Source: Clostridiales bacterium VE202-21
GTDB taxonomy: Bacteria > Bacillota > Clostridia > Lachnospirales > Lachnospiraceae
NCBI GenBank assembly: GCA_000509105.1
Contig: BAIF02000027.1
Location: 1-64,000, forward strand
Length of the DNA stretch: 64,000 nt
Direction of reading: 5' to 3'
Below the pieces are notes generated by a model. The model saw only the letters and a list, made by a program, of their open reading frames with translations. It was not told the DNA's origin and made no database searches. A program made the position numbers and the translations under genes. Positions 26,634 through 36,289 of the stretch are shown here, piece by piece; the stretch's first letter is position 1, and each line of letters opens with the position of its first letter.

Positions 26634-26829
26634 TACATTTGTACAAGAATTAAAAGGGAAATCTGTAGAAGAATTAAATGAAGAATTAGTAGCTGCTAAA
26701 AAGGAACTTTTTAATCTGAGGTTCCAGAATGCAACGAATCAATTAGATAATACAAGCAGAATTAAAGAAGTTAGAAAAAATATCGCCAGAATCCAGACGG
26801 TGATAACAGAAGCTTCTAAAGCTGAGTAG
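26623..26829 (+). CDS. rpmC: 50S ribosomal protein L29
   Basis: A 68-residue L29, all helical, at the tunnel exit. Motifs [17 protein letters not shown] and [12 protein letters not shown] are typical. I chose the GTG at 26623 ([10 protein letters not shown]) over one at 26614 because AAGGCGGTG then lies at a workable distance. It overlaps the end of rplP by 11 bases. Confidence 0.95.
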   Translation: MKINTFVQELKGKSVEELNEELVAAKKELFNLRFQNATNQLDNTSRIKEVRKNIARIQTVITEASKAE

Positions 26830-26840
26830 GAGGTCGTACT

Positions 26841-27098
26841 GTGGAAGAAAGAAATCTTAGAAAAACCCGTACAGGCAAGGTTGTTAGTGACAAAATGGAC
26901 AAAACAATCGTTGTTGCAGTTGAAGACCACGTTAAGCATCCACTTTATAAGAAAATCATCAAAAAAACTTATAAATTGAAAGCTCATGATGAAAAGAATG
27001 AGTGCAACGTTGGAGATACAGTTAAGGTTATGGAAACAAGACCGCTGTCTAAAGATAAGAGATGGAGACTTGTAGAAGTCATGGAAAAGGCGAAATAA
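26841..27098 (+). CDS. rpsQ: 30S ribosomal protein S17
   Basis: An 85-residue S17 (primary 16S rRNA binder). [17 protein letters not shown] and [17 protein letters not shown] are signatures. GTG start after AGGAGG. Confidence 0.97.
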   Translation: MEERNLRKTRTGKVVSDKMDKTIVVAVEDHVKHPLYKKIIKKTYKLKAHDEKNECNVGDTVKVMETRPLSKDKRWRLVEVMEKAK

Positions 27099-27143
27099 TT
27101 ATATCGCATATTTTGCAAGCATATTTAAAGGAGGTTTACCTGC

Positions 27144-27512
27144 ATGATACAACAAGAAAGCAGACTTAAAGTAGCAGACAACACAGGCGCTAAAGAGTTA
27201 CTGTGTATCCGTGTACTTGGCGGTTCTACAAGAAGATATGCCAATATCGGAGACGTGATCGTTGCGACTGTTAAAGATGCAACACCAGGCGGCGTTGTAA
27301 AAAAAGGTGACGTTGTAAAAGCTGTAGTTGTCCGTACTGTAAAAGGCGCTCGTCGTAAAGACGGCTCCTATATCAGATTCGATGAAAATGCTGCTGTTAT
27401 TATAAAAGACGATTTGAACCCACGTGGAACACGTATTTTTGGACCAGTAGCCAGAGAGCTCAGAGACAAGAAGTTTATGAAGATTGTTTCTTTAGCTCCG
27501 GAAGTACTGTAG
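27144..27512 (+). CDS. rplN: 50S ribosomal protein L14
   Basis: A 122-residue L14 at the subunit interface. [19 protein letters not shown] and the C-terminal [23 protein letters not shown] are nearly invariant. AAGGAGG precedes the ATG. Confidence 0.98.
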   Translation: MIQQESRLKVADNTGAKELLCIRVLGGSTRRYANIGDVIVATVKDATPGGVVKKGDVVKAVVVRTVKGARRKDGSYIRFDENAAVIIKDDLNPRGTRIFGPVARELRDKKFMKIVSLAPEVL

Positions 27513-27525
27513 GGAGGTGCCGAGA

Positions 27526-27837
27526 ATGTCAACTATGAAGATCAAAAAAGGCGACACTGTTAAAGTAATCGCTGGAAAAGATAAAGACAAAGAAGGCAAA
27601 GTAATTGCTGTTAATAAAAAAGATGGAAAAGTTCTGGTCGAAGGTGTCAACATGCTGACAAAGCACACAAAACCAAGCGCTGTGAATCAGAATGGCGGTA
27701 TTATTCATCAGGAAGGACCGATTGATATATCCAATGTGATGTATGTACACAAAGGAAAAGTTACCAGAATCGGCTTTAAGATGGATGGAGACAAAAAGGT
27801 ACGTGTTGCGAAGTCAACAGGAGACGTAATTGACTAA
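27526..27837 (+). CDS. rplX: 50S ribosomal protein L24
   Basis: A 103-residue L24, an assembly initiator with a KOW fold ([20 protein letters not shown]). ATG at 27526 was chosen because GGGAGGTG precedes it; a GTG at 27517 would lie inside that site. [15 protein letters not shown] is conserved. Confidence 0.97.
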   Translation: MSTMKIKKGDTVKVIAGKDKDKEGKVIAVNKKDGKVLVEGVNMLTKHTKPSAVNQNGGIIHQEGPIDISNVMYVHKGKVTRIGFKMDGDKKVRVAKSTGDVID

Positions 27838-27860
27838 TTCAGGGAAGGAGGTCCAGAACT

Positions 27861-28400
27861 TTGAGTAGACTGAGAGAAACATATCAGAATGAGATCGTTG
27901 ATGCAATGATCAAAAAATTTGGATATAAAAATATCATGGAAGTGCCGAAACTTGATAAAGTTGTCATCAACATGGGTGTCGGCGAAGCAAAAGAAAATGC
28001 AAAAGTATTGGAGTCAGCAGTCGCTGATCTTGAGAAGATTTCAGGACAGAAGGCAGTGCTTACAAAAGCTAAGAATTCTGTCGCAAACTTCAAGATAAGA
28101 GAAGGCATGGCAATCGGATGTAAAGTTACTTTAAGAGGGGAAAGAATGTATGAGTTTGTTGACCGTCTGATCAACCTCGCATTACCTCGTGTACGTGACT
28201 TCAGAGGGGTTAACCCGAATGCATTCGACGGAAGAGGCAACTACGCCCTTGGTATCAAGGAGCAGCTGATTTTCCCGGAAATCGAGTACGATAAAGTAGA
28301 TAAAGTCAGAGGTATGGATGTAATTTTTGTTACAACAGCAAAATCTGACGAAGAAGCTCGTGAATTATTGACTCAGTTCAATATGCCATTCACTAAGTAA
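27861..28400 (+). CDS. rplE: 50S ribosomal protein L5
   Basis: A 179-residue L5 binding 5S r[43 protein letters not shown] (split in conserved blocks) and [11 protein letters not shown] are diagnostic. It starts with TTG (MSRLRETYQ) after AAGGAGGTCC, a strong ribosome binding site. Confidence 0.97.
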   Translation: MSRLRETYQNEIVDAMIKKFGYKNIMEVPKLDKVVINMGVGEAKENAKVLESAVADLEKISGQKAVLTKAKNSVANFKIREGMAIGCKVTLRGERMYEFVDRLINLALPRVRDFRGVNPNAFDGRGNYALGIKEQLIFPEIEYDKVDKVRGMDVIFVTTAKSDEEARELLTQFNMPFTK

Positions 28401-28413
28401 AGGAGGGAAATTC

Positions 28414-28599
28414 ATGGCTAAGACATCAATGAAAATCAAACAGCAGCGCAAACCAAAATACTCTACAAGAGAGTACAGCCGCTGCAGAATCTGCGGACGT
28501 CCGCATGCATATTTGAGAAAATATGGAATCTGCCGTATTTGCTTCCGTGAACTGGCATATAAGGGACAAATCCCAGGCGTTAGAAAAGCAAGCTGGTAA
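28414..28599 (+). CDS. rpsN: 30S ribosomal protein S14, zinc-binding type Z
   Basis: A 61-residue S14 of the zinc type (rpsZ). The four zinc ligands are in [10 protein letters not shown] and [10 protein letters not shown]. The whole short form is normal for Gram-positive bacteria. AAAGGAGGG precedes the ATG. Confidence 0.97.
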   Translation: MAKTSMKIKQQRKPKYSTREYSRCRICGRPHAYLRKYGICRICFRELAYKGQIPGVRKASW

Positions 28600-28632
28600 C
28601 TAACCAAAAAGAAATAAGGAGGTCAATAATCA

Positions 28633-29034
28633 ATGACTATGAGTGATCCAATCGCAGATATGCTTACAAGAATCCGTAATGCTAATACTGCTAAACATGA
28701 TACAGTTGATGTTCCTGCATCTAAGATGAAAACCGCGATTGCTGAGATTTTGTTGAACGAAGGTTATATTGCAAAGTATGACATCGTAGCCGATGGAAAC
28801 TTCAACACGATCCACATCACATTAAAGTATGGTGCAGACAAGAACGAAAAAGTTATTTCAGGTCTGAAGAGAATCTCTAAACCGGGTCTTCGTGTTTACG
28901 CGAACAGCGCAGACATCCCGAAGGTGCTGGGCGGACTTGGAACAGCCATTATTTCTACAAATAAAGGCGTAATCACAGACAAAGATGCAAGAAAGCTCAA
29001 TGTAGGCGGAGAGGTACTGTGCTTCGTTTGGTAG
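28633..29034 (+). CDS. rpsH: 30S ribosomal protein S8
   Basis: A 133-residue S8 (16S rRNA central domain; in E. coli it represses the spc operon). [16 protein letters not shown] and the C-terminal [20 protein letters not shown] are typical. A second ATG two codons inside is also possible. A 144-nt non-coding gap follows. Confidence 0.97.
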   Translation: MTMSDPIADMLTRIRNANTAKHDTVDVPASKMKTAIAEILLNEGYIAKYDIVADGNFNTIHITLKYGADKNEKVISGLKRISKPGLRVYANSADIPKVLGGLGTAIISTNKGVITDKDARKLNVGGEVLCFVW

Positions 29035-29178
29035 GTGCCGGACACTTTATATATGTATGGAAAGAACAGAGTGGAATGGCCGTTCTCTGGCATTTAAGAA
29101 CAGAGAACTTTAGAGCAACTGAAAACAGAGAAGCCATACAGCAGCTTCTCCGAGAATTTAAGTTATAGGAGGTACGGT

Positions 29179-29721
29179 ATGTCACGTATAGGAAGACTGC
29201 CAATCGCAATCCCGGCAGGTGTAACTGTTGATATTGCAGAGAATAACGTAGTGACCGTAACAGGTCCGAAGGGAACTCTGAAAAAAGAGCTTCCGGTTGA
29301 AATGGAAATCAAAAAAGAAGGCGAAGAAATTATCGTCACAAGACCAAGTGATTTAAAGAAGATGAAATCTTTACATGGTCTTACAAGAACACTGGTCAAC
29401 AATATGGTTGTAGGTGTAACAGAAGGATATCAGAAAGTTCTGGAAGTCAACGGTGTTGGTTACAGAGCAGCTAAATCCGGAAATAAACTGACATTAAGCT
29501 TAGGATACTCTCATCCAGTTGAGATGATCGACCCGGAAGGTATCGAATCCGTTCTGGAAGGCCAGAACAAAATTACTGTAAAAGGTATCGATAAAGAAAA
29601 AGTAGGCCAATACGCAGCTGAAATCAGAGACAAGAGAAGACCGGAACCTTATAAGGGCAAAGGTATCAAGTATGCTGATGAAGTGATCAGACGTAAAGTT
29701 GGTAAGACTGGTAAGAAATAA
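29179..29721 (+). CDS. rplF: 50S ribosomal protein L6
   Basis: A 180-residue L6 near the sarcin-ricin loop. [15 protein letters not shown] and [21 protein letters not shown] are standard. AGGAGGTACG ribosome binding site. Confidence 0.98.
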   Translation: MSRIGRLPIAIPAGVTVDIAENNVVTVTGPKGTLKKELPVEMEIKKEGEEIIVTRPSDLKKMKSLHGLTRTLVNNMVVGVTEGYQKVLEVNGVGYRAAKSGNKLTLSLGYSHPVEMIDPEGIESVLEGQNKITVKGIDKEKVGQYAAEIRDKRRPEPYKGKGIKYADEVIRRKVGKTGKK

Positions 29722-29738
29722 TTAAGGAGAGTGTGAAA

Positions 29739-30107
29739 ATGGTTAGTAAGAAATCAAGAAGCGAAGTTCGTAGAAAAAAACACATGAAATTACGTAACCG
29801 TTTCAGCGGTACAGCTGAGAGACCACGTTTAGCTGTGTTTAGAAGCAATAATCATATGTATGCTCAGATTATCGACGATACAGTTGGAAACACTCTGGTT
29901 GCGGCTTCCACTCTTCAGAAAGATGTGAAAGCGGAATTAGAAAAGACCAACAACGTTGATGCAGCAGCAAAGTTAGGAACAGTGATTGCCGAAAAAGCAA
30001 AAGAAAAAGGCATCACAGAGGTAGTCTTTGACAGAGGCGGCTTTATATATCAGGGTAAAGTGAAAGCACTGGCAGACGCAGCAAGAGAAGCTGGGCTGAA
30101 TTTTTAG
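29739..30107 (+). CDS. rplR: 50S ribosomal protein L18
   Basis: A 122-residue L18 binding 5S r[22 protein letters not shown] and [25 protein letters not shown] are signatures. I prefer the ATG at 29739 over GTG at 29733, which is too close to AAGGAG. Confidence 0.97.
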   Translation: MVSKKSRSEVRRKKHMKLRNRFSGTAERPRLAVFRSNNHMYAQIIDDTVGNTLVAASTLQKDVKAELEKTNNVDAAAKLGTVIAEKAKEKGITEVVFDRGGFIYQGKVKALADAAREAGLNF

Positions 30108-30122
30108 GAAGGGAGAACACAT

Positions 30123-30632
30123 ATGAAACAGGAACGTATTGATGCTAGTCAGATGGAATTAACAGAAAAAGTGGTATCAATCAAACGTGTTACCAAAGTT
30201 GTTAAAGGTGGTCGTAACTTCAGATTCACAGCTTTAGTAGTTGTTGGCGATGGGAAAGGCCATGTTGGTGCAGGTTTAGGAAAAGCTACTGAGATTCCGG
30301 AGGCAATCCGCAAAGGAAAAGAAGATGCAGCTAAGAAATTAATCAAAGTTGCCATGGATGATAATGACAGTGTAACACATGATGTGATCGGAAAATTCGG
30401 AAGCGCTTCCGTATTGCTGAAGAAAGCTCCGGATGGTACCGGTGTTATTGCCGGAGGCCCGGCCCGTGCCGTGATCGAGATGGCAGGAATCAAGAACATC
30501 CGTACAAAATCTTTGGGATCCAATAATAAGCAGAACGTTGTTCTTGCTACTATTGAGGGGCTTAAAGGAGTGAAGACTCCGGAAGAGGTTGCAAAACTTC
30601 GCGGCAAATCAGTAGAAGAGATCGTAGGCTAA
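30123..30632 (+). CDS. rpsE: 30S ribosomal protein S5
   Basis: A 169-residue S5 (decoding fidelity). [21 protein letters not shown] and the [15 protein letters not shown] loop are intact. GGAAGGGAG precedes the ATG. Its stop directly abuts an unusual set of tandem repeats. Confidence 0.98.
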   Translation: MKQERIDASQMELTEKVVSIKRVTKVVKGGRNFRFTALVVVGDGKGHVGAGLGKATEIPEAIRKGKEDAAKKLIKVAMDDNDSVTHDVIGKFGSASVLLKKAPDGTGVIAGGPARAVIEMAGIKNIRTKSLGSNNKQNVVLATIEGLKGVKTPEEVAKLRGKSVEEIVG

Positions 30633-30740
30633 AAAGATAGAGCTTTGCTCTATCGCATAAGAAGATAGAGTTTGATCTATTGCATAAAAGGATAGAGATT
30701 GCCCTGTCGTATAAGATGTGAGAGCGTGCTTTGTCGTATA
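30633..30740 (+). repeat. Four degenerate 27-nt tandem repeats between rpsE and rpmD
   Basis: Four consecutive 27-nt units (30633, 30660, 30687, 30714) of the form AAGATAGAG...CTATCGCATA fill the gap exactly, from the base after the rpsE stop to the rpmD ribosome binding site. Unit 1 can form a GATAGAG/CTCTATC hairpin; later units drift. Confidence 0.88.
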
Positions 30741-30754
30741 GGAGGTAAATTATA

Positions 30755-30937
30755 ATGGCAAACTTAAAAGTTACACTGGTAAAGTCTACAATCGGTGCTG
30801 TGCCAAAGCATAAAAAAACTGTTGAGGCTCTGGGACTCAGAAAACTCAACAAGACAGTCATCATGCCGGATAATGCAGCTACAAGAGGTATGGTACAGCA
30901 GGTTAGACACTTAGTGAAAGTTGAAGAAGAAGCATAA
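30755..30937 (+). CDS. rpmD: 50S ribosomal protein L30
   Basis: A 60-residue L30. [27 protein letters not shown] (in blocks) and [13 protein letters not shown] are diagnostic. AGGAGG precedes the ATG. Confidence 0.97.
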   Translation: MANLKVTLVKSTIGAVPKHKKTVEALGLRKLNKTVIMPDNAATRGMVQQVRHLVKVEEEA

Positions 30938-30963
30938 ATAAAAAACGATAAGGAGGTAATATC

Positions 30964-31404
30964 ATGGACTTATCAAACTTAAGACCAGCAGACGGTTCAA
31001 AGCAGAGTGATAATTTCAGAAGAGGCCGTGGACACGGTTCTGGTAATGGTAAGACGGCTGGTAAGGGCCACAAAGGTCAGAAAGCTCGTTCAGGAGCGCC
31101 AAGACCAGGCTTTGAAGGCGGTCAGATGCCTTTATACAGAAGAATACCAAAGAGAGGTTTCACATGTAGAAACTCCAAAGAAATCATTGGTATTAACTTA
31201 AGCGCGTTAGAAGCATTTGAGGATGGCGCTACAGTTTCAGTAGAAACATTAATTGAGAGCGGTATCGTTAAAAATCCAAAAGACGGTGTAAAAATTCTTG
31301 GAAATGGAGAGTTAACTAAGAAGCTTACTGTTCAGGCAAATGCATTTAGTGCAAAAGCAGCTGAAAAAATAGAGGCCCTTGGTGGAAAAGCAGAGGTGAT
31401 CTAA
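30964..31404 (+). CDS. rplO: 50S ribosomal protein L15
   Basis: A 146-residue L15, a late assembly protein. Gly/Arg-rich N-terminal part ([19 protein letters not shown]) and [18 protein letters not shown] are typical. The stop overlaps the secY start by one base, coupling their translation. Confidence 0.98.
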   Translation: MDLSNLRPADGSKQSDNFRRGRGHGSGNGKTAGKGHKGQKARSGAPRPGFEGGQMPLYRRIPKRGFTCRNSKEIIGINLSALEAFEDGATVSVETLIESGIVKNPKDGVKILGNGELTKKLTVQANAFSAKAAEKIEALGGKAEVI

Positions 31405-32756
31405 TGCTAGAAACTGTACGAAGAGCATTTCAAATAGAAGACATCCGTAAAAGACTATTCTATACGTTTTTAATGCTGGTCGTTGTTAGACTTGGCTCCC
31501 AGCTGCCGACACCGGGTGTGGATCCAACCTATATACAGGAATTTTTTGCGAATCAGACCGGTGATGCATTCAATTTTTTTGATGCATTTACCGGCGGTTC
31601 CTTTACCCAGATGTCTGTGTTTGCACTCAGCATTACACCGTACATCACATCTTCCATTATTATGCAGCTTTTGACCATCGCGATTCCAAAGCTGGAAGAG
31701 ATGCAGAAAGAGGGAGAAGACGGAAGAAAGAAAATTGCAGCGATTACCCGTTATGTCACAGTAGCTCTCGCTTTGATCGAATCAATCGCTATGGCGGTAG
31801 GGTTCGGGCGCCAGGGACTTCTTGTTGAGTATAATTTCGTAAATGCTGCTATTGTAGTATGTACACTTACCGCAGGTTCTGCATTCCTAATGTGGATCGG
31901 TGAGCGTATTACAGAAAAAGGTGTGGGAAATGGAATCTCCATTGTCCTGCTTATTAACATTGTTTCTCGTGTGCCGGATGATTTCGTCCAGCTGTACGAA
32001 CAGTTTGTAAGGGGTAAAACCATTGCAAAAGGAGGTCTGGCAGCAATTATAATTCTTGCAGTGCTGTTGGTTGTCATTGTGTTTGTTATCATCCTCCAGG
32101 GTGGTGAGAGAAAGATTGCAGTACAGTATTCACAGAAGGTACAGGGAAGAAAGACATATGGCGGACAGTCCACACACATCCCGTTAAAAGTAAATACAGC
32201 AGGTGTTATCCCGGTTATCTTTGCATCCTCGCTGATGCAGTTCCCGATCGTAATCGCGTCTTTCCTTGGAAAGGGAGAAGGAACAGGAATCGGAAGCCAG
32301 ATTCTGAAGGGAATGAATTCCAACAACTGGTGTAACCCGGGCAATTTAATCTATTCATGGGGTCTGATTGTATATATTGTGCTTACTATTTTCTTTGCTT
32401 ATTTCTATACATCAATTACATTCAACCCGTTAGAGATAGCAAACAATATGAAAAAGAGCGGCGGCTTTATTCCGGGTATCCGTCCTGGCAAGCCAACCGT
32501 AGAGTACTTACAGAAGATATTGAACTATATTATCTTTATCGGTGCATGCGGGCTTGTGATCGTTCAGGTAATACCTTATTTCTTCAATGGTGTATTCAAG
32601 GCCAATGTCTCCTTTGGAGGAACATCCCTGATCATTATTGTGGGCGTCGTATTAGAGACGATCAAACAGATTGAAGCACAGATGCTTGTACGCAATTATT
32701 CAGGCTTTTTGAATAATAAGGGAAACTCTATGAAGAACAGTTTCCTCGGTTATTAA
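31404..32756 (+). CDS. secY: Preprotein translocase subunit SecY
   Basis: A 450-residue protein with ten predicted membrane segments, the channel of the Sec translocon. Visible hallmarks: RLGSQLPTPGVD near residue 30, ITPYITSSIIMQLL (about 77-90), the cytoplasmic loop QGGERKIAVQYSQ with its conserved Arg near residue 235, and MKKSGGFIPGIRPGKPT. Placement after rplO is standard. It is followed by a 192-nt gap before adk with no gene. Confidence 0.98.
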   Translation: MLETVRRAFQIEDIRKRLFYTFLMLVVVRLGSQLPTPGVDPTYIQEFFANQTGDAFNFFDAFTGGSFTQMSVFALSITPYITSSIIMQLLTIAIPKLEEMQKEGEDGRKKIAAITRYVTVALALIESIAMAVGFGRQGLLVEYNFVNAAIVVCTLTAGSAFLMWIGERITEKGVGNGISIVLLINIVSRVPDDFVQLYEQFVRGKTIAKGGLAAIIILAVLLVVIVFVIILQGGERKIAVQYSQKVQGRKTYGGQSTHIPLKVNTAGVIPVIFASSLMQFPIVIASFLGKGEGTGIGSQILKGMNSNNWCNPGNLIYSWGLIVYIVLTIFFAYFYTSITFNPLEIANNMKKSGGFIPGIRPGKPTVEYLQKILNYIIFIGACGLVIVQVIPYFFNGVFKANVSFGGTSLIIIVGVVLETIKQIEAQMLVRNYSGFLNNKGNSMKNSFLGY

Positions 32757-32948
32757 TTCGCGTGAGCGCAATAAGCCAGATGTGCATGTCTGCATGTATA
32801 TATGGCGGCTGTCCTCGGGGATTTCACTGAAACTACTTAGCTCGCCAAGTTTTGTCCTGAGACGGACGGAACCGGCGGGTTAATGTGCTATATGGATATA
32901 TCACCGTTTAGGGACAGGACGGTGATGAAAATATGGAGGAACATGTAT

Positions 32949-33593
32949 ATGAAGATTATTATGTTAGGGGCTCCCGGAGCAGGCAAGGGGACACAGGCTA
33001 AGAAGATCGCGGCGAAATATGGAATACCTCATATTTCTACCGGAGATATCTTCAGGGCGAACATCAAGAACGGCACAGAACTGGGACAGAAAGCAAAGAC
33101 TTATATGGACCAGGGACTGCTTGTTCCGGATGAACTGGTTGTAGACCTGGTAGTGGACAGAGTGAATCAGGAAGACTGTACATCAGGATATGTGCTGGAC
33201 GGATTCCCGAGAACAATTCCGCAGGCGGAAGCTTTAGACAAGGCTCTGGCGGAACTGGATCAGAAGGTGGATTATGCCATCAATGTAGAAGTACCGGATG
33301 AGAATATCATCCGCCGTATGTCCGGAAGAAGGGCATGTGTAGACTGCGGCGCTACTTATCACATGGAATATGCACCGACCAAAGAGGAAGGCATCTGCGA
33401 CAACTGCGGCGGGACGCTGATCCTGAGAGATGATGATAAGCCGGAGACAGTCCAGAAGCGTCTCGGTGTCTACCATGAGCAGACACAGCCGCTCATTGAT
33501 TATTATACAACGGCCGGAATCCTCAAAGAGGTGGACGGAACCATCGATATTGAGGATGTATTTGCTGCCATCGTAAAAATCCTCGGAGAGTAA
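32949..33593 (+). CDS. adk: Adenylate kinase, zinc-binding LID type
   Basis: A 214-residue enzyme interconverting ATP + AMP and 2 [16 protein letters not shown] is the P-loop, GDIFRANI and DGFPRT are AMP-binding/catalytic motifs. The LID contains four cysteines (CVDCGATYH ... CDNCGG) for zinc, the Gram-positive form. I chose the ATG at 32949 after TGGAGGAAC; the longer frame from 32883 lacks such support. In many clostridia map follows adk; here a KOW-domain gene follows directly. Confidence 0.97.
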   Translation: MKIIMLGAPGAGKGTQAKKIAAKYGIPHISTGDIFRANIKNGTELGQKAKTYMDQGLLVPDELVVDLVVDRVNQEDCTSGYVLDGFPRTIPQAEALDKALAELDQKVDYAINVEVPDENIIRRMSGRRACVDCGATYHMEYAPTKEEGICDNCGGTLILRDDDKPETVQKRLGVYHEQTQPLIDYYTTAGILKEVDGTIDIEDVFAAIVKILGE

Positions 33594-33594
33594 T

Positions 33595-33876
33595 ATGACA
33601 ATAGAACCGGGAATGTTTGCAAAATCCAAAGCAGGCCGCGATAAAGGCTGTATATATGTCATAATTGATGTCAATGCTGAATATATATATCTGGCGGATG
33701 GGGCTAAAAGAACCGTCCGCCGGAGAAAGCGAAAGAATCCAAAGCATCTGCAGATTATAAAGAAGGCGGCAAGTCCTTCCACTACAGATGATGAAACAAT
33801 CAGAAGTGTTATAAACAGATATTCTCGTTTGGACACGAATGAGAATAGTAAAGTGCCAAACGTGCAGGAGGATTAA
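33595..33876 (+). CDS. KOW-domain RNA-binding protein (L14e/L27e-like)
   Basis: A 93-residue protein starting one base after the adk stop. The N-terminal half is a KOW-like barrel ([19 protein letters not shown]), then a basic [15 protein letters not shown] stretch, then a polar tail. Small KOW proteins of this type commonly precede infA in clostridia and are thought to bind RNA or ribosomes; the exact role is unknown. Co-transcribed with adk and infA. Confidence 0.88.
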   Translation: MTIEPGMFAKSKAGRDKGCIYVIIDVNAEYIYLADGAKRTVRRRKRKNPKHLQIIKKAASPSTTDDETIRSVINRYSRLDTNENSKVPNVQED

Positions 33877-33878
33877 GT

Positions 33879-34097
33879 ATGTCAAAAACTGACGTAATCG
33901 AAATTGAAGGAGTCGTAGTTGAAAAACTGCCAAACGCTATGTTTAAGGTAGAGCTGGAAAATGGCCATATTGTGCTGGCACATATCAGCGGAAAACTGCG
34001 TATGAATTTTATTAAGATTTTACCAGGTGACAAAGTGACGTTGGAAATGTCTCCATATGACCTGAGCAAGGGGAGAATTGTCTGGAGAGATAAGTAA
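33879..34097 (+). CDS. infA: Translation initiation factor IF-1
   Basis: A 72-residue S1-fold (OB) protein binding the 30S A site. [20 protein letters not shown] and [21 protein letters not shown] are conserved. GGAGGATT precedes the ATG. Confidence 0.98.
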   Translation: MSKTDVIEIEGVVVEKLPNAMFKVELENGHIVLAHISGKLRMNFIKILPGDKVTLEMSPYDLSKGRIVWRDK

Positions 34098-34104
34098 AAA
34101 AGTA

Positions 34105-34134
34105 TTGACTTTGCCTGGAAACTAGTGGTATACT
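34105..34134 (+). promoter_or_regulatory. Internal promoter for rpmJ and the alpha operon
   Basis: TTGACT (34105-34110), 18 bases, TATACT (34129-34134), starting just after the infA stop. Near-consensus. Confidence 0.7.
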
Positions 34135-34216
34135 ATGAAGTGGCTGTTTTTGGATAGGTGTGCCCAAAAATAGTTGGAAGCGTATAGCCAGGCAAAGGAT
34201 GGAAGGAGGATTTGAC

Positions 34217-34330
34217 ATGAAGGTTAGATCATCAGTAAAACCAATTTGTGAAAAATGTAAAATCATTAAAAGAAAAGGAAGCATCAGAGTAATCTGTGAG
34301 AATCCGAAGCACAAACAAAGACAGGGCTAA
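34217..34330 (+). CDS. rpmJ: 50S ribosomal protein L36
   Basis: A 37-residue L36, too short for many gene finders. [20 protein letters not shown] (first 20 residues) and [13 protein letters not shown] give the complete protein with the C-C-C-H zinc ligands intact. GGAAGGAGG is 8 bases upstream. It lies 120 bases after infA, behind an internal promoter. Confidence 0.97.
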   Translation: MKVRSSVKPICEKCKIIKRKGSIRVICENPKHKQRQG

Positions 34331-34714
34331 TACTTAAGAAGTACAGACTGTTGGGATTTGTGAATTAATTAGGCGGCTGACAGCGCGACACACCAGGAAG
34401 TGTGTAGGGCTGTTTAATATACAGTAAGGATACACCACACTGCTGAATCTGCAGGTACCGAAGGGTTGGTGGTCTTTTGTATATTGCTTATAATACCCGG
34501 CGATCATTTACGGTGAAAATCCGTGTCGGGAAAGGGCGTACTGTAGTATACCCAAAGGGCATCCCGTAACTCATGCCCTGCGGGCGGATCCGCAGTAAAC
34601 TGCGGAATAAAGTATGCCTGGATGTTTTCGGGAGAAGGAAGCACCTTTCCGGATGCCAGGAGACATCCCAGTTAGGGACAATATGAAAACAGATTTGAAA
34701 TGGAGGAAAGACAC
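34331..34714 (+). ncRNA. Structured 384-nt region between rpmJ and rpsM, possible leader RNA
   Basis: No ORF of quality. Pairings seen by eye: AATATAC (about 34416) with GTATATT (about 34479), enclosing CACCAC/GGTGG; a TCCGCAGTAAACTGCGGA hairpin (34589-34606); and CCTGG...CCAGG enclosing GGAAGCACCTTTCC (about 34617-34661). The order of stems suggests a folded RNA ahead of the alpha operon, where S4 repression acts in other bacteria. Identity not recognised. Confidence 0.45.
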
Positions 34715-35083
34715 ATGGCTCGTATTGCAGGTGTAGACTTACCAAGAGACAAACGTGTAGAAATCGGCTTGACTTATATCTATGGAATCGGTAGAACAAG
34801 TGCCAGCCGTATCCTGACAGAGGCAGGAGTAAATCCTGATACCCGCGTCAGAGATCTGACAAGTGAAGAAGTAAAGAAAATCAGTGAAGTGATCGAAGAG
34901 ACTCAGACTGTAGAAGGTGATCTCAGAAGAGAGATCCAGTTGAATATCAAGCGTCTGAAAGAAATTGGATGTTACCGCGGAATCCGTCATAGGAAAGGCC
35001 TTCCGGTACGTGGACAGAAGACCAAGACAAATGCAAGAACATGCAAAGGTCCTAAGAGAACTGTAGCTAATAAGAAAAAATAA
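34715..35083 (+). CDS. rpsM: 30S ribosomal protein S13
   Basis: A 122-residue S13 of the 30S head. [28 protein letters not shown] and [19 protein letters not shown] are diagnostic. ATG at 34715 follows TGGAGGAAAG; the longer frame from 34700 overlaps that site. Confidence 0.98.
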   Translation: MARIAGVDLPRDKRVEIGLTYIYGIGRTSASRILTEAGVNPDTRVRDLTSEEVKKISEVIEETQTVEGDLRREIQLNIKRLKEIGCYRGIRHRKGLPVRGQKTKTNARTCKGPKRTVANKKK

Positions 35084-35113
35084 TTAAGAATTCAAGAAAG
35101 TAGGTTAGTTTAA

Positions 35114-35509
35114 ATGGCGAAGAAAGTTACCAAAAAAGTGACAAAGAAACGTGTCAAGAAAAACGTTGAACGAGGACAAGCACACATCCAGTCATCTTTT
35201 AATAATACAATCGTAACATTAACAGATGCACAGGGAAATGCTCTTTCATGGGCAAGTGCAGGCGGTCTGGGATTTAGAGGTTCAAGGAAATCTACTCCAT
35301 ACGCAGCTCAGATGGCAGCTGAGACAGCAGCAAAAGCAGCATTAGTACATGGTCTTAAAACGGTAGACGTTTTTGTAAAGGGTCCGGGATCAGGAAGAGA
35401 AGCAGCAATCCGTGCGCTCCAGGCATGCGGGATTGATGTAACAAGCATTAAAGACGTAACACCGGTACCACACAACGGATGCCGTCCACCGAAACGCAGA
35501 AGAGTCTAG
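35114..35509 (+). CDS. rpsK: 30S ribosomal protein S11
   Basis: A 131-residue S11 on the platform of the 30S subunit. The basic N-terminus ([19 protein letters not shown]) is followed by [16 protein letters not shown] and the C-terminal [16 protein letters not shown]. The ribosome binding site is weak (AAAGTAGG). Confidence 0.98.
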   Translation: MAKKVTKKVTKKRVKKNVERGQAHIQSSFNNTIVTLTDAQGNALSWASAGGLGFRGSRKSTPYAAQMAAETAAKAALVHGLKTVDVFVKGPGSGREAAIRALQACGIDVTSIKDVTPVPHNGCRPPKRRRV

Positions 35510-35530
35510 TATATATAGGAGGAAGCTAAC

Positions 35531-36124
35531 ATGGCAGTAAATAGAGTTCCAGTTCTTAAGAGATGCCGTTCATTAGGTATGGACCCAATCTATTTAGGAA
35601 TCAATAAAAAGTCTAACAGGCAGTTAAAGAGATCCAACAGAAAAATGAGTGAGTACGGCCTTCAGCTACGCGAGAAACAAAAAGCTAAGTTTATCTACGG
35701 CGTACTGGAGAAACCTTTCAGAAACTATTATGCAAAAGCAAAACAGATGGAAGGCATGACAGGTGAAAACCTGATGATTCTTCTGGAATCCAGACTTGAC
35801 AATGTAATGTTCCGTATGGGATTTGCAAGAACAAGAAAAGAAGCAAGACAGATTGTTGACCACAAGCATGTAATGGTAAACGGCAGACAGGTAAACATCC
35901 CATCATACCTTGTAAAAGCCGGAGATACAATTGAAATCAAAGAAAAGCACAAAGGAAGCCAGAGATACAAAGATATCCTGGAAGTAACAGGAGGAAATAT
36001 GATTCCTGACTGGCTGGAAGTAGATGCTGAGAACCTGAAAGCTACAGTAAAAGAACTTCCTGCACGTGAGGCAATTGATGTTCCTGTTGATGAGATGCTT
36101 ATCGTCGAGTTATATTCTAAATAA
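35531..36124 (+). CDS. rpsD: 30S ribosomal protein S4
   Basis: A 197-residue S4, primary 16S binder and known alpha-operon repressor in other bacteria. S4 RNA-binding domain: RLDNVMFRMGFARTRKEARQ and HKHVMVNGRQVNIPSYLV (blocks). The N-terminus lacks zinc cysteines seen in some S4 versions. A strong AGGAGGAAGC site precedes the ATG. Confidence 0.98.
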   Translation: MAVNRVPVLKRCRSLGMDPIYLGINKKSNRQLKRSNRKMSEYGLQLREKQKAKFIYGVLEKPFRNYYAKAKQMEGMTGENLMILLESRLDNVMFRMGFARTRKEARQIVDHKHVMVNGRQVNIPSYLVKAGDTIEIKEKHKGSQRYKDILEVTGGNMIPDWLEVDAENLKATVKELPAREAIDVPVDEMLIVELYSK

Positions 36125-36148
36125 TCCTTGAGTATAGCATGATAGTGA

Positions 36149-36238
36149 CATCCATGCCGCCGGGAACCGGTGATGCCGATCCGGCGGCAGGATGGAGTTT
36201 GTCGCACAGGAGCCTTTAGGAAACGGCCCCTGTGTGAC
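36149..36238 (+). promoter_or_regulatory. Twin hairpins in the rpsD-rpoA gap
   Basis: CATCCATGCCGCCGG (36149-36163) pairs with CCGGCGGCAGGATG (36181-36194); GTCGCACAGG (36201-36210) pairs with CCTGTGTGAC (36229-36238). Neither has a T-tract, so an mRNA processing or stability role is as likely as attenuation. Confidence 0.55.
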
Positions 36239-36289
36239 ACAGGCATCGTACCCCTCAACATATTTAAACCCATAAGGAGGGTCTGTGTA

